Below, one piece after another: positions 63,920-64,000 of a stretch of 64,000 nucleotides of DNA (position 1 is the first letter of the stretch; each line of letters opens with the position of its first letter). The notes under the pieces were generated by a model, which made no database searches, had not been told where the DNA came from, and worked only from the letters and a program-made list of their open reading frames with translations. The stretch is from Fulvia fulva (Eukaryota; Ascomycota; Dothideomycetes; Mycosphaerellales; Mycosphaerellaceae), in NCBI RefSeq assembly GCF_020509005.1, contig NC_063023.1, forward strand, positions 1,550,001-1,614,000, written 5' to 3'. The translations under genes and the position numbers were made by a program.

Positions 63920-64000
63920 ATGGCTTCGCAGCCCAGTATCTCACCAGATGCCTGCAGCGACGCGACTGCAACACCAGAATCTACTTCAGAATCATCGCAT
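63920..64000 (+). CDS. Possible 5' end of a gene cut by the window edge
   Basis: From ATG 63920 the frame reads MASQPSISPDACSDATATPE and stays open to the edge. This Ser/Pro/Thr-rich start resembles many fungal regulators, but 27 codons are too few to identify anything. An ATG at 63897 in another frame is also open. Confidence 0.3.
   Translation, partial: MASQPSISPDACSDATATPESTSESSH

Noticed and set aside
1..64000. CRISPR arrays, operons, phage or viral genes
   Set aside because: Nothing of the kind is present; gene structure is eukaryotic throughout.

Overview
The window is nuclear DNA of a filamentous ascomycete. Genes sit on both strands, are split by introns of mostly 45-60 bp with GT..AG ends and CTRAC-like branch sites, and include fungal-specific families (PTH11-type rhodopsin proteins, 2EXR/DUF7730-like proteins, fungal RGS and SCY1/CEX1 proteins). 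Gene content and the presence of introner-like introns fit a Dothideomycete, but this is inference; no marker gene fixes the species. All intron borders were read by eye from frame, splice signals and family conservation.

Layout. 0.4-5 kb: a PTH11-like membrane protein with an in-frame stop, then a 2EXR-like gene. 5.8-7.1 kb: an FMN-dependent alpha-hydroxy-acid oxidase with a frame-shifting deletion. 7.6-15 kb: ELP1 (Elongator), COX8 (cytochrome c oxidase), a frameshifted 2EXR-like gene and a small probable mitochondrial protein. 17-24 kb: a dynamin-like GTPase with an in-frame TAG near its N-terminus, a low-complexity protein with two SIL[RK] motifs, and an RGS protein. 24-28 kb: a long gap holding 49 perfect GAA repeats. 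28-38 kb: the SCY1-like pseudokinase, a 1,555-residue PHD-finger protein, and a second (intact) PTH11-like gene. 38-46 kb: a gap with a 147-bp MITE flanked by TA, RNR1, a KHDC4-like KH protein, and divergently ILV6. 47-50 kb: three 2EXR-like paralogues, one frameshifted. 50-60 kb: a flavin monooxygenase-like gene and three paralogous type II membrane glycosyltransferases related to the PLOD/lysyl-hydroxylase glycosyltransferase domain. 60-64 kb: a mitochondrial PP2C phosphatase (PTC5-like), divergent RPL31, and the probable start of another gene at the edge.

Most genes are unrelated housekeeping genes and form no pathway. The exceptions are the glycosyltransferase trio and the 2EXR trio, which look like local duplications. 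The most interesting signal is a pair of unusually long introns, in the KHDC4-like gene and in the PTC5-like gene 18.5 kb away, that share their 3' ends almost base for base, share internal segments and can fold on themselves: candidate introner-like elements. Five genes carry one apparent lesion each (two 1-nt frameshifts, one deletion, two in-frame stops), which may be real decay or assembly error.
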